Assembly: GCF_000526915.1 (NCBI RefSeq)
Contig: NZ_JAGZ01000006.1
Location: forward strand, 186,001-250,000
Source: Mycobacterium genavense ATCC 51234
GTDB lineage: Bacteria; Actinomycetota; Actinomycetes; Mycobacteriales; Mycobacteriaceae
DNA: 64,000 nt
Reading direction: 5' to 3'
The translations under genes were made by a program, and so were the position numbers. Position 1 is the first letter of the stretch; the number at the start of each line of letters is the position of its first letter. This document shows, in pieces, positions 11,643 to 21,215 of this stretch. A model generated the notes under the pieces. That model made no database searches. It saw only the letters and a list, made by a program, of their open reading frames with translations, and was not told the origin of the DNA.

Positions 11643-12410
11643 ATGGCCGACGACGAACTCGACTCACTGTATGCGGTGCAGCCCAGCGCCTTCACGGCCG
11701 AGCGCACCAAATTGGCAGCGGCCGCCAAGCGTCGCGGCGACGAGGCGGCCGCCAAACGGATCTCCGCCAGCCGCAAACCGACCACGGCGGCCTGGGTGGT
11801 CAATCGGCTTGCCATCAGGGATAAGAACGCCAGCGGGCGCCTCGCCGACCTCGGCGACCGGCTGCGCGCCGCACACGCGGCGATGGACGGTCACCGCATC
11901 CGCGAGCTGTCCGGCGAGCAACATCGCCTGATCGAAGAGTTGGTCCAGACGGCGTTCGGCCTGGCCGGCATCAGCGCGGCCGCCGCGGTCCGTGAGGACG
12001 TCATGAACACGCTGCAAGCCGCGATTGCCGATCCCGCGGTCAGGGCGCGCTTGGGGCGATTGGACCGCCCCGAGCAGTGGTCGGGCTTCGGTGCCTACGA
12101 AGACGCCGACCAACCGGCAACCAGCACACCGCCCGAGAAGGGCGTCGACCGGCGGTTGGAGAAGCTCACCGCGGCCGTCGCCGCCGCCGAGCACGACAAG
12201 GCCGAGGCCGACGACAAGCTGGCGCGGCGGAAATCGGAAAGCGACGCGGCCCGAGCGCTTCGTGACGAGGCGCTCGCCGATCTCCGCAAGACCGAACGCG
12301 AGCTCGACCGCGCCGAAAACAACTACGCCAAGGCGCAACAAGCCAGCCACGATGCCGCCGAACTGCTCCGCGAAGCCTCCGAAAAGCTTGCGCAGCTGAA
12401 GCGACGCTAG
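11643..12410 (+). CDS. Alanine-rich coiled-coil protein of unknown function
   Basis: A 255-residue soluble protein starts at ATG 11643 (MADDELDSLYAVQPSAF). An N-terminal part rich in basic and alanine residues (KRISASRKPTTAAWVVNRLA) precedes a C-terminal coiled coil of about 85 residues (from about residue 165) made of Glu/Lys/Ala heptads such as ALADLRKTERELDRAENNY. No signal peptide, membrane helix or catalytic motif is visible. I do not recognise a named family beyond conserved mycobacterial hypothetical. It is divergent from the broken transpeptidase and about 45 bp upstream of the FAD-Rieske gene. Confidence 0.8.
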   Translation: MADDELDSLYAVQPSAFTAERTKLAAAAKRRGDEAAAKRISASRKPTTAAWVVNRLAIRDKNASGRLADLGDRLRAAHAAMDGHRIRELSGEQHRLIEELVQTAFGLAGISAAAAVREDVMNTLQAAIADPAVRARLGRLDRPEQWSGFGAYEDADQPATSTPPEKGVDRRLEKLTAAVAAAEHDKAEADDKLARRKSESDAARALRDEALADLRKTERELDRAENNYAKAQQASHDAAELLREASEKLAQLKRR

Positions 12411-12455
12411 CGGCGGCCGCGTTTCCGAGTGGCAACGCCGGGTATCAGCCCAGCC

Positions 12456-13966
12456 ATGACTTCTATGTGGCTGGCCGATCGAACCCGACAGCCGTGGACC
12501 GCGAGCCGGCTGGAGGATGGGCCCCGCAGCGCCGAGTTTATCGTGGTCGGCGCTGGCATCACCGGCCTGATGACGGCGGTGCTGCTGGCCCGCGCCGGCA
12601 GGGACGTGATGGTGGTGGAGGCGCGCAGCGTCGGGGCCTGCGCCACCGGAAACACCACCGCCAAGATCAGCCTGCTGCAGGGCACTCATCTGTCGAAGGC
12701 GTTGCCCCGGCACGGCAGGGAGCTGGCCCGCGCCTACGTGGAAGGCAACCGGGAGGGCATGGACTGGGTCATCGAACACTGCCAGTCGCGCGGCATCGCG
12801 GTGCAACGCGAGGACGCCTACACCTACGCCCAATCCGCCAAGGGGGTGCCATCGGCGCGTTTGGAATTGAAGGCCTGCCAGTCGGTCGGCCTGCCCGTCG
12901 ACTGGGTCGACGACGCCGACGTGCCGTTCCCGTACCACGGTGGGGTGCGGCTGCCGGACCAGGCGCAGTTCAATCCCATGGAGTTCCTGGACTCGTTGGC
13001 CACCGAGCTGCTCGACCGCGGCGGCCGACTGGTCGAAGGCACCAGGGTCCGGCGGGTGTCCAGTCGCGGCAACAAGTTGCAGGTACAGGTCAACAACGCC
13101 GCGCACAACGACATCGAACTCGAGGCCGGAAAACTGATCCTTGCCACCGGCATCCCGATCCTTGATCGCGGCGGATATTTTGCGCGGGTGAAGCCCAGCC
13201 GGTCGTACTGCCTGGCGTTCAAGGTGCCGGGCCCCATCACTCGTCCGATGATGATCTCCACCGACTCACCGACGCGTTCGGTGCGATACGCACCCATCTC
13301 CGACGGGGAGCTGTTGATCGTGGGCGGGGCCGGACACACCGTGGGTCGGAAGAAGAGTCCGACCAAAGCGCTCGACGAACTCTCGTCGTGGACACGACAA
13401 CACTTTCCGGGTGCGGAGCAAACTCACTTTTGGTCGGCACAGGATTACACGCCGATCGACCAGCTACCGTACGTGGGCCCCATCTTGCCGAATAGCGAAA
13501 CCATCTTTATCGCAACGGGTTTCAACAAGTGGGGCATGACCAACGGCGCCGCCGCGGCACTGGCTCTCATTAGCCGCATTCTGGGCGGCCGGATGGACTG
13601 GTCGCGCGCGTTCGCCAGCTGGAGCCCACACGAGCTGACCGGAGTGCTCACCGCGGTGCAGGCCAATCTCGAGGCGGGCTTCGATTTGGCAAAAGGCTGG
13701 ATCACCCCGGCCACCCGCATCGGCCGGCGCAACCCCGGTCCCGACGAGGGCGGCGTCGTCAGCGGACCGCCTTGGCAGTTGGAAGCCAAGAGCCGGGTCG
13801 ACGGCACCAACACCGTGTTTCGCCGGTTTGCCCGCATCTGGGCGGGATCGTGAATTGGAACGACGCCGACAAGGCGTGGGAATGCCCGCTGCACGGCTCG
13901 CGGTTCGCGCCGGACGGCACGCTTTTGGAAGGGCCGGCTACCCGGGACCTGACCGCATCCCACTGA
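12456..13966 (+). pseudogene. FAD-dependent oxidoreductase with C-terminal Rieske domain, split by a frameshift
   Basis: ATG 12456 begins MTSMWLADRTRQPW. The FAD-binding GAGITGLMTAVLLARAG is followed by a DadA/GlcD-like body ending near GFNKWGMTNGAAAA. The frame runs to a stop at 13853. The Rieske [2Fe-2S] cluster domain lies in the +1 frame: CPHLGG and, about 17 residues on, CPLHGSRF, giving the CxH...CxxH ligand set, ending at 13966. One or two bases near 13810 break the link. Intact relatives deliver electrons from the Rieske centre to FAD. As written, the flavoprotein part can be made without its cluster. Confidence 0.87.
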
Positions 13967-13973
13967 CGCTCGC

Positions 13974-14513
13974 TCAGACCTGACGCCACGATGGCTGGGC
14001 GGGATCGGTCAGCTCCTGGTCGACCGGGCCGACTCCGAAAACAGCGATCACGGCCGGGTCGGGTTGGTCTGCCGGAACACCGTCGTAGTGCGGGGTGCGC
14101 GCCGCACGCTTCACAAAGCCCCCGGGCCCCACTGGCGTCGCATCCTGAGGCGCAAAGTCGTTCCCGCTGTTGATAAACCAGGTACCGAACACGACGACCT
14201 GAATCCGGTCGGTTGCATAGGTATGGGGCGCGCTGAACCACCCGGGGTTCCACTTCATCAGGACCAGATAGGGCCCCGGCTTGTTGAAATCTCCATAGAG
14301 CATCGCCATTTCACCGCTGCGCGGCGGCAGGTTGCCCCACGGGCGGAACACGATCTGATCGAAGGGCTCGACGAAGGTTTCCCCAGGGTCCGGGCCCGTT
14401 TGCGGCGCCGGCGCCAGCTTGATATCGCCCGGCTTGTCGCCGGCCGCGATCGCCGCCAGCAATAGCGGTGCCGCGATCAGCAGCGCCCGCCGGTTCGACT
14501 CGATGTCGCCCAT
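13974..14513 (-). CDS. Secreted cupin-like protein
   Basis: The 179-residue protein has an N-terminal export signal (RRALLIAAPLLLAAIAAG). Its mature part shows a cupin-like beta barrel: GEMAMLYGDFNKPGPY, SAPHTYATDRIQVVVFG (the HxH/E-type metal region, here one His) and a late PHYDGV. No enzyme activity can be assigned. It is convergent with the FAD-Rieske gene, only 7 bp apart, and just downstream of the methyltransferase gene. Confidence 0.78.
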   Translation of the reverse strand: MGDIESNRRALLIAAPLLLAAIAAGDKPGDIKLAPAPQTGPDPGETFVEPFDQIVFRPWGNLPPRSGEMAMLYGDFNKPGPYLVLMKWNPGWFSAPHTYATDRIQVVVFGTWFINSGNDFAPQDATPVGPGGFVKRAARTPHYDGVPADQPDPAVIAVFGVGPVDQELTDPAQPSWRQV

Positions 14514-14540
14514 GTGATGCCTCCCCGATAGTCGCCTGAC

Positions 14541-15480
14541 TCAACCCACCTTCCGGTATACAAGCCAGCGCAACTCGATGGGGAAATCCCGACTCGTCGG
14601 AGATGAGTTCAAGCGACAAGCCGGCAACCGCCTTGTCGACCTCGTCGCGGGTGAAGATCATGGTGTGGCATTGCTGCCCGAGTTGTCGGGCGGCGTCGTC
14701 GGGTACGTAGCCCTCGCGCGGAAGGAACGTGTTGAACACCAGACGTCCGCCGGGGGCCAAACACTGCGCGGCGAGTTCGAACATGCCGCCCAGCTCGTGC
14801 GGGGTCCGGAAGTCCGGCACCACCTCGGAGAACACGACCAGCTGATACTCGCCGCCGGCGCCTTCCATCGCCACGAAAACGTCGCTTTGGATGACACGGA
14901 TGTCCACCGAATTCCGTTTGGCTTCACCGCGAATGATGTCGGCGAACTTACCGGCCAGCTCGACCGCGTCGACCGGGCGGCCGCGCCGGGCCAGGGCGAG
15001 CGCATTTCGGCCGGTACCGGCGCTGACGTCGAGCACCCGGCACGTGCTGGGATCGGTGGCTTCGTTGGCCAGCGCCCACACGCGTGCGTCGGGCTCGGTG
15101 CCGAACAGCGACCCCTCGCGGGTATCGACCCAGTTGTCGTAGTCGGCCCCGATGGTCGCCCACTGGGGCTTCACCCGGTAGTTCAGCGTGGTGCCGAACG
15201 GTGAATTGAACTGTACGACGATGTTCGAACGCGACGACGCCTTGAAGGCTTTCGCCAATTCACCTTCCAGTACGGCTTTGAGCTGAACGGTTTCTTCGGC
15301 TGTGTACCGTATGCCCAGGCCCGCAACGATGGTCGTGCACATCGTGACGTACTCGTCGAGCATGCCCGGAACGGCGGGGAGAACCAGCTGACCCTCGGAC
15401 ATCGTGCGTCGATGCAACCGCCGCGCCATCGCTGCACGCAGCGCCGACGGGTCGAAAGATCTGCGGTCGCGATCCTCCAT
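14541..15480 (-). CDS. SAM-dependent methyltransferase, frameshifted near its C-terminus
   Basis: From ATG 15480 (MEDRDRRSFDPSALRAAMAR) an N-terminal helical part leads to a class I methyltransferase domain: CRVLDVSAGTGRNALALA (motif I), AVELAGKFA (acidic loop) and PGGRLVFNTFLP. At about 14580 a CCCC run holds one extra base: the natural ending IELRWLVYRKVG with stop at 14541-14543 lies in the next frame. As written, translation reads on out of frame to 14311, replacing the last 13 residues with about 90 unrelated ones. The catalytic core is unaffected, so activity might survive. Substrate unknown. Confidence 0.82.
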
Positions 15481-15561
15481 CAGACTCTTGTACACGACCC
15501 GGCCGCCGGCCGCACAATAGGGCGTGGCGGCTGCCCGAGCTAACCGCGGCCAGGGGAGACA

Positions 15562-15972
15562 ATGAGCGACAACGCGATCGCCCGGTTGGGTGCCGAGAAG
15601 TTCGTGTCCTTGACGACGTTCAAACGCAACGGCGATGCGGTCGCCGCGCCGCTGTGGATCGTCGGCGACGGCGCCCGGCTGTCGGCGTGGACCCCGGCCG
15701 ACTCGTGGAAGGTCAAGCGACTGCGACACGATCCCCGGGTCACACTTGCGGCGTGCGGCCGGACGGGGAAGGTGCCGACCGGTCAGCCCGTCGTGGCAGG
15801 AACTGCCGAGGTGATCACCGACCCGGCCGAGGTCGCCCACGTCGAATCGCTCGTCAAGCGCAAGTACGGCTTGGAATTTCGGCTGGTGACCTTCATCGAA
15901 GCGCTCGTTGCGCGCGGCCGAAAGCCACGGTTCGTCCTGCGGATCACGCCGACCGAGTCGTCTGGTGAATGA
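15562..15972 (+). CDS. PPOX-class F420-dependent oxidoreductase
   Basis: A 136-residue split-barrel flavin/deazaflavin-binding protein begins MSDNAIARLGAEKFVSLTTF. Family features are the N-terminal FVSLTTFKRNGDAVAAPLW strand pair, DSWKVKRLRHDPRVTLAAC, and the C-terminal RKPRFVLRITP. Relatives use coenzyme F420 or bind heme/flavin. The exact reaction is not predictable. Its stop overlaps the next gene's ATG, so translation is coupled to the MOSC protein. Confidence 0.88.
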   Translation: MSDNAIARLGAEKFVSLTTFKRNGDAVAAPLWIVGDGARLSAWTPADSWKVKRLRHDPRVTLAACGRTGKVPTGQPVVAGTAEVITDPAEVAHVESLVKRKYGLEFRLVTFIEALVARGRKPRFVLRITPTESSGE

Positions 15973-16784
15973 TGGTCGGCATGCGGGTCGAGAGTTTGCG
16001 CCGGTACCCGGTGAAATCCATGCTCGGCGAGACCGTCGAGAGCCTGTTCGTCGACGAACGTGGCGCCGACGGCGACCGGCGGCTGGCCCTGGTCGACACC
16101 GCGACCGGGCATGTGGCCAGCGCGAAACAGGCGCGGCTGTGGCGCGGCCTGTTGAAGTGCACAGCCAACGGAGATACCGGGCACGTACGCATCGGGCTGC
16201 CCGATGGGACAACGGTCGCCGCCGATGATCCCGACGTCGACGAGCTGCTCTCCCGGTTGCTGGGGCGCGCGGTGCGGCTGGTCAGCAAGCGTCCGGACGG
16301 CGCCACAGTCGAGCGTCCGGATCCCGAGAAGCTGCTCGAACTCGGGTTGGACGCCGACGTCGCGGGCCGCATCCTGAAGATCGGGCTGGGAACACCCGGC
16401 GACTCGTTCACCGACGATGCCCCGCTGCACGCAATTACCACCGCCACCTTGGAACATATCGGTGTCGAAGCCCTGCGCTACCGTCCGAATCTGGTGATCG
16501 CGACACCACCGGGCTGCCCTCCGTACGTCGAAAACGATTGGATAGACCGGGAATTGGGTATCGGCGCAGTGCGACTGCGCGGCTTGGAGCTCACTCCACG
16601 CTGCGTAGTTCCCACACTCGAGCACGGGGAGCTACCCAAAGCTCCCCAGGCGCTGCGCATCGCCGCGGCCGAAAATCGTTTGGAAGCCGGCACTTGCGGA
16701 GTGGCGGCGTGTGCGGGCATCTACTTCAAGGCGACGACCGAAGGTGTCATCCGGGTCGGCGACGAGGTCGTCCTCGACCCGTAG
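15969..16784 (+). CDS. MOSC domain-containing protein
   Basis: The 271-residue product overlaps the PPOX gene by 4 bp; translation could also begin at ATG 15981 (MRVESLRRYPVKSM). An N-terminal MOSC_N beta barrel (RYPVKSMLGETVESL) precedes the MOSC domain with RYRPNLVIATPPG and the conserved cysteine in EAGTCGVAACAGIYF. YcbX/mARC-type proteins bind molybdenum cofactor and reduce N-hydroxylated substrates with a redox partner. The coupled F420 protein could be that partner, but this is inference. Confidence 0.87.
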   Translation: MMVGMRVESLRRYPVKSMLGETVESLFVDERGADGDRRLALVDTATGHVASAKQARLWRGLLKCTANGDTGHVRIGLPDGTTVAADDPDVDELLSRLLGRAVRLVSKRPDGATVERPDPEKLLELGLDADVAGRILKIGLGTPGDSFTDDAPLHAITTATLEHIGVEALRYRPNLVIATPPGCPPYVENDWIDRELGIGAVRLRGLELTPRCVVPTLEHGELPKAPQALRIAAAENRLEAGTCGVAACAGIYFKATTEGVIRVGDEVVLDP

Positions 16785-16788
16785 ACGG

Positions 16789-17529
16789 TTAGTTGCCGAA
16801 GCTACTCGGCGCGTTCACGACCGTGGCAGGCCCGCCCGGCCCCGCGTCGATCCGGCTGGCAGCAAAGGACGCGCCCTTGTCGATCATGGCGCCGTCGTCG
16901 GCGTAGGTGTTGTGGGCGGCGAAGTTCATGCCGTCTGAGCACACCGGGTCCTCGTTGGCGCAGACCTTGATGGTCTTGGCCTGGTAGGTCGGTCCGATGA
17001 CCACCGGCGGCTCGCCGAGGAAGTTCATCGCCCGCACGTTGGGCATGCCGAAGAGCACCACCGCGGCCACCTGGTCGGCGATCTCGGGTGCCAGCGGCTT
17101 GGGCACGGTCGCGGGATCAACCCCGTCGGGCACCGCGTCCGACGTCACGAAGCCCATCACGGCCGCGCCTTGGGAGAACCCGCCGAGCACCATCTTGGTC
17201 TTCGGGCAGCTGCGGGCCATCGACACGACGTGGGCACCCGCATCGCGAATGCCGTCCAGGCCGGTGTCCCACTCACTGCTGGCGGGGTAGTTGACCGCGT
17301 AGACGTCGACCGATTTCCCGCCCTCACGCCCGCGCAGATTGTCGACGAAGGCCTGCCCGGTGGGGCCGACCCCCTCCGGCTCGCCCGTACCGCGGGCGAA
17401 CACCACCTGAACGTCGGGGCACGGCTCGGCCTCGGCCCACGGGACGGGGGAGAACAGGACAGAGGCGGCCAGGCTCAAAGTTACTGCGGCCGCAGGGCCC
17501 ACGAAACGGATGACGTAACCGGCGATCAT
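16789..17529 (-). CDS. Cutinase-family serine esterase, secreted
   Basis: The 246-residue protein has an N-terminal signal peptide (about 35 residues, ending AEAEPCPDV) and the cutinase core: VVFARGTGEPEGVG, nucleophile GGFSQGAAV, the Cys-bracketed acid loop CANEDPVCSDG and His in AHNTYADDG. The two disulphide cysteine pairs of the family are present. Mycobacterial cutinase-like proteins hydrolyse lipids and esters outside the cell. The frame is open, unlike the paralog at 20561-21215. It is convergent with the MOSC gene. Confidence 0.92.
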   Translation of the reverse strand: MIAGYVIRFVGPAAAVTLSLAASVLFSPVPWAEAEPCPDVQVVFARGTGEPEGVGPTGQAFVDNLRGREGGKSVDVYAVNYPASSEWDTGLDGIRDAGAHVVSMARSCPKTKMVLGGFSQGAAVMGFVTSDAVPDGVDPATVPKPLAPEIADQVAAVVLFGMPNVRAMNFLGEPPVVIGPTYQAKTIKVCANEDPVCSDGMNFAAHNTYADDGAMIDKGASFAASRIDAGPGGPATVVNAPSSFGN

Positions 17530-17711
17530 GCCCCATTAGGTGCCCATCCATGCCGATCACCAAACGAGCGATATTGCACACGCGCTCGTAAAAAAACTCG
17601 CCGAGTGCGGCTCGCCCTGTGGATGGCTCACGGCCACAGCCCATTTCATGCTGTGACAACACCGGTAGCCAGCGGGCCGAACCTATCGCGCGCCGGCGGC
17701 GCGAACGCGGC

Positions 17712-18260
17712 TCAACGCCACTTGATGCCGCACCCGATCGACGGCCGTTGGTCGGGGTCGACCGGGCGGCCGGCCAGCACGGCGTCGACGGCTGCGCGGA
17801 CGTCGGCACCCGTCACCGGCAGGTCGTTTTTGGGGCGGGAGTCGTCGAGCTGGCCGCGGTACACGAGCCGGCGGTCGCCGTCGAACACGAACGTGTCCGG
17901 GGTGCACACCGCGGAGAAGGCGCGGGCGACGTCTTGCGTCTCGTCGTACAGGTAGGGAAACGTCCAGCCGTGTCGGCGGGCCTCGGCGACCATCTCGTCG
18001 GGCCCGTCCTGCGGATAGGTGACGGCGTCGTTGCTGGAGATCCCCACCATGGCGACCCCCTGTGCAGCGAGATCTCTGCCCAGCGCGGCCAGCCCGGTCG
18101 CGACATGCTGCACGTACGGGCAGTGGTTGCAGATGAAGGTGACGACCAGAGCGGGACCGGTGAGCTCGTCGAGGCTGACCAGGGCCCCGGTCGCCGGGTT
18201 CGGCAACGTGAACGACGGCGCCGGGGTGCCGAGGGCAAGCATTGTCGACTCGATAGCCAT
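17712..18260 (-). CDS. Thioredoxin-fold (AhpC/TSA-like) protein
   Basis: The 182-residue protein from ATG 18260 (MAIESTMLALGTPAPSFTL) has a redoxin fold with CNHCPYVQH in the active-site position, a CxxC-like centre unlike the single peroxidatic Cys of peroxiredoxins. CTPDTFVFD supplies the cis-proline loop. It resembles thioredoxin-family proteins often annotated as alkyl-hydroperoxide-reductase-like. There is no signal peptide, so a cytosolic thiol-disulphide role is likely. It is divergent from the DMT gene. Confidence 0.87.
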   Translation of the reverse strand: MAIESTMLALGTPAPSFTLPNPATGALVSLDELTGPALVVTFICNHCPYVQHVATGLAALGRDLAAQGVAMVGISSNDAVTYPQDGPDEMVAEARRHGWTFPYLYDETQDVARAFSAVCTPDTFVFDGDRRLVYRGQLDDSRPKNDLPVTGADVRAAVDAVLAGRPVDPDQRPSIGCGIKWR

Positions 18261-18384
18261 GTCCCCGAGACTAGTCGAGGCTAGTCCGGGGCGACCCGGA
18301 GACCACCGCCGATCGCAGGTACGGAAGGCTGCATCTCGTGTGGCCAGAGTTAGCCGCGTTGCAATCCGGGTGCCAGTCCGAAAC

Positions 18385-19314
18385 ATGGGGTGGGTGATCT
18401 CGCACACCGTCGCGATCTTCTCGGGATTGCTCGCCGCGTTTTGGGCAGCGGTCGGCATTGTCGTGCGGCAACGCGTCGCCCAACGCGTTGCAACCGGTGC
18501 GGACCTATCCCGCCCGACCGTGACAAGCGTGGTTCGCCAACCGTTGTGGTGGGCCGGGATTCTGGCCGCGGTGGCCGGCTACGTGTTTCAGGCCCTGGCG
18601 CTGGCCAACAGCTCCTTGCTGCTGGTGCAGCCGCTGCTGGTGTCGTCGCTGCTGTTCGCCCTGCCGTTGAGCGCGCGGCTTTGCCATCAGCGCATCACCG
18701 GAGCCGAATGGGGTTGGGCGATCGTGTTGACCGTCGCGCTGGCGGCTTTCGTGCTGGTCGGTCAGCCCCGCAAGGGCCACCATCGCTCGCCGATACCGTC
18801 GTGGACGATGGCGGTGGCATTGACCGCGCCGCTGGTCATCGTGTGCCTCGTCGCGGCCCGACGCACCCACGGCCGCACCCGCGCCATGCTGCTGGCCGTC
18901 GCGGTGGCGGTGCTGCTGGGCGTGGTCGCCGTGTTAACGAAGATCTGCACACACCGCTACGCCGTGGGCGGCTGGTACGGGCTCATGACCGTGCCGGCCC
19001 CGTACCTGCTGGTCGTGCTGGCGGTGGCGGTGACCATGGTGCAGAGCTCCGCCTTTCACGCCGGCGCATTGCAGGCGTCGGTGCCGCTGATGCTGGTGGG
19101 TGAACCGATCGTCGCGGTGATGCTCGGGGTCGTCGTGCTCGGCGAACACCTCGCGGTGCGCGGCTCGGCCGCACTGGGCCTGCTGGTGGCGATCGTCGCA
19201 ATGGTGGCGTCGACTATCGCGCTGGCACGCGACCAGGCGCCCGGCGCAGGTCATCCGGCTGCGAAAGATGTCGGCACACCGCGTCCCAACGAAGACGATG
19301 TGATCGTCCAGTAG
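18385..19314 (+). CDS. DMT-type membrane transporter
   Basis: From ATG 18385 (MGWVISHTVAIFSGLLAAFW) the 309-residue protein shows about nine to ten hydrophobic helices, for example QPLLVSSLLFALPL, AMLLAVAVAVLLGVVAVL and LVGEPIVAVMLGVVVLGEHL, the last resembling the second EamA/DMT repeat. The C-terminal 30 residues are hydrophilic. It is probably an inner-membrane exporter or permease of small metabolites; substrate unknown. The upstream region to 18260 holds both divergent promoters. Confidence 0.85.
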   Translation: MGWVISHTVAIFSGLLAAFWAAVGIVVRQRVAQRVATGADLSRPTVTSVVRQPLWWAGILAAVAGYVFQALALANSSLLLVQPLLVSSLLFALPLSARLCHQRITGAEWGWAIVLTVALAAFVLVGQPRKGHHRSPIPSWTMAVALTAPLVIVCLVAARRTHGRTRAMLLAVAVAVLLGVVAVLTKICTHRYAVGGWYGLMTVPAPYLLVVLAVAVTMVQSSAFHAGALQASVPLMLVGEPIVAVMLGVVVLGEHLAVRGSAALGLLVAIVAMVASTIALARDQAPGAGHPAAKDVGTPRPNEDDVIVQ

Positions 19315-19326
19315 GACGTGCTACCG

Positions 19327-20499
19327 CTACCGCTCGAGGACGGCCTGTTCCAGGAAATCGACTGTGCGCGAAAGACTTTCGTCCGCCTTGGTCATCAGAG
19401 CGGCAACCTCGCGGGCCCGAGCCGCCCGTTCCGGGGTGAGGACGGTGCGCAGGTCCGCAGTCAACGAGTCGAGGGTGCTTTCGGCGAAAGCGCGTCCAGA
19501 GCCAACTTTCAGCCGCGTGATCCCCTCCGCCCAGACCGGCTGATCGAGCCAGAACCACAGGATCAACGTGGGGAGTCCGGCCCGCAGGCCCGCGGCTGTC
19601 GCGCCGGCGCCGCCGTGATGGACGACGGCGCGACACATCGGAAAAACGGCCGCATGATTCACCTCGGCCACGACCTTCACGTGCTCGGCGTCCGCAACCC
19701 CGGCAACGTCGTTCGGCCCGGCGCAGATCAACGCCCGCTCGCCCAGGCGCGCACAGGCCGCACTGATCACCGCGATGGTCTCTACGGGAGAGGCGAGCGG
19801 CGTGCTGCCGAAGCCGAAGTAGATCGGCGGCGTGCCGTCGGCAATCCAGGACAGCACCTCGTCATCGACGGCGCTGGGCAACCCCAGTGTCAGCGCGCCG
19901 ACGAACAACGGCGAGCTACCCGAGCCCAGCCATTCGGCCGCCGCTCCCGGTAAGCAGATTTCGTCATACGCCTGGATCTCCACCGTCGGCGGCGTCGAGT
20001 CCCCGGCGACCTCCGGCAAGCCAAGCGCACCGCGTTGAGCGTCGTCGGTCTCCTTGGTGATCTGCGGACCGAATCCGCCGGCCGCCAGGATCCGCGCCGG
20101 AAAGTAGTGCAGCGCGCCGAGCGGAATGCCGTAGTACTCCGCGATATTGGCGGCCAGGCCCTGCTCGTTGAAGGCCGCGACCAGCAGGTCGGCCCCGTCC
20201 GCCATGGATCTCAGCGCCGCGCTCTTTTCGGCCTTGACCTCGTTGACATGCTGGGCGATCTCGGCCCACATGGTGACCGGATTCGAGATCTTGCCGACGA
20301 AGTCCGCGGCGAAGGCCATCTGCTGGCGCGAGTCGCGACCGTATGCAGCCGCGGGTAGCCCCGCGGATTCGACAAAGGCCACCATGTCGGGCGCGACGGC
20401 CATCCGCACGTCGTGGCCACGTCGCATCAGCTCGCGGCCGACTGCGGCCAGGGGCTCGACGTCGCCGCGACTCCCGTAGCCAGCGAGCACGCATTTCAT
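19327..20499 (-). CDS. Glycosyltransferase family 1 (Rv1524/Rv1526c-like)
   Basis: The 390-residue GT-B enzyme begins MKCVLAGYGSRGDVEPLAAV, the standard start of sterol/macrolide/glycopeptidolipid glycosyltransferases. The donor half has PIYFGFGSTPLASP and the C-terminal HHGGAGATAAGLRAGLP nucleotide-sugar motif. In mycobacteria such enzymes (GtfA/GtfB, Rv1524, Rv1526c) add deoxysugars to glycopeptidolipids or related lipids. The frame is open. It converges with the DMT gene, 12 bp apart. Confidence 0.9.
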   Translation of the reverse strand: MKCVLAGYGSRGDVEPLAAVGRELMRRGHDVRMAVAPDMVAFVESAGLPAAAYGRDSRQQMAFAADFVGKISNPVTMWAEIAQHVNEVKAEKSAALRSMADGADLLVAAFNEQGLAANIAEYYGIPLGALHYFPARILAAGGFGPQITKETDDAQRGALGLPEVAGDSTPPTVEIQAYDEICLPGAAAEWLGSGSSPLFVGALTLGLPSAVDDEVLSWIADGTPPIYFGFGSTPLASPVETIAVISAACARLGERALICAGPNDVAGVADAEHVKVVAEVNHAAVFPMCRAVVHHGGAGATAAGLRAGLPTLILWFWLDQPVWAEGITRLKVGSGRAFAESTLDSLTADLRTVLTPERAARAREVAALMTKADESLSRTVDFLEQAVLER

Positions 20500-20560
20500 C
20501 GGCGGAACCTCACTCGCGGTGCTGCTTGTCGGCTGCCATCCACCGCGCGGCGCGTCTGGG

Positions 20561-21215
20561 TCAGCGAAGCCGGTTGGCCGCGAACGTCGCGGCCTGGTCG
20601 GTCATCCCGGCCTGAATATTAGGAAACAATATTAGGAAACGTGCGCCATGATGTTTCCGCCGCCGGAGCAGATCGGGTCGTCGGGGGCGCACAAGCTGAT
20701 GGTCTTGGCGGTGTAGATCGGGTTGGTCGTGGGCAACGGCTGCCCGCCCCACAACGCGCTGGAGAACTGACTCTTCGGCTCGCCGAAGAGGGCGATCGCG
20801 GCGACGGGTCAGCGACCGAAGCCGGCATCGCCTGCGTGGCCAGATCGATCACCGTCGAGCCCTGGGAGTAGCCCCCGAGCACCAACTTGGTCTTGGGGCA
20901 GTTGGCAACGGTGCCCTGGATATGACCGCTCGCGTCGTCAGAGCCGGCCGATGCGCTGTTGTGGTAGTCGTCGTTGGCCGGGTAGTTGACGGCATAGACC
21001 CCGACCGATTTTCCGCCGACCTGCGAGGTAAGCGAGTCGACGAACGCTTGGCCGATGTTGCCGAGCCCGGGCTCCTGGTGAGTACCGCGAGCGAACACCA
21101 CCTCGACGTCGGAGCAGGGGTCAGCCGACGCGGTCGGGGAGATCGGCGCGGCTATTAGCGCCCACATCATCGCTGCTGCGACGCCAACAACACGAACAAG
21201 CCTGAGTGCACTCAT
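20561..21215 (-). pseudogene. Cutinase-family esterase, frameshifted and with a 13-bp duplication
   Basis: From ATG 21215 the signal peptide (MMWALIAAPISPTASA), VVFARGTHQEPGLG and nucleophile GGYSQGSTV are in frame. After AMPASVADP (about 20805) the frame slips. VAAIALFGEPKSQFSSALWG and the acid loop CAPDDPICSGGG follow in another frame. After IMAHVS a 13-bp tandem duplication (20615-20640) and a further base change introduce stops. The expected ending IQAGMTDQAATFAANRLR lies in a third frame. It is paralogous to the intact cutinase at 16789-17529. Confidence 0.88.
20615..20640. repeat. 13-bp perfect tandem duplication inside cutinase pseudogene
   Basis: AATATTAGGAAAC occurs twice head to tail. 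The block is AT-rich, shifts the cutinase frame and looks like replication slippage. Confidence 0.9.

Noticed and set aside
11664..13106. 480-codon frame antisense to coiled-coil and FAD genes
   Set aside because: Spans two real genes in antisense; no recognisable domain.
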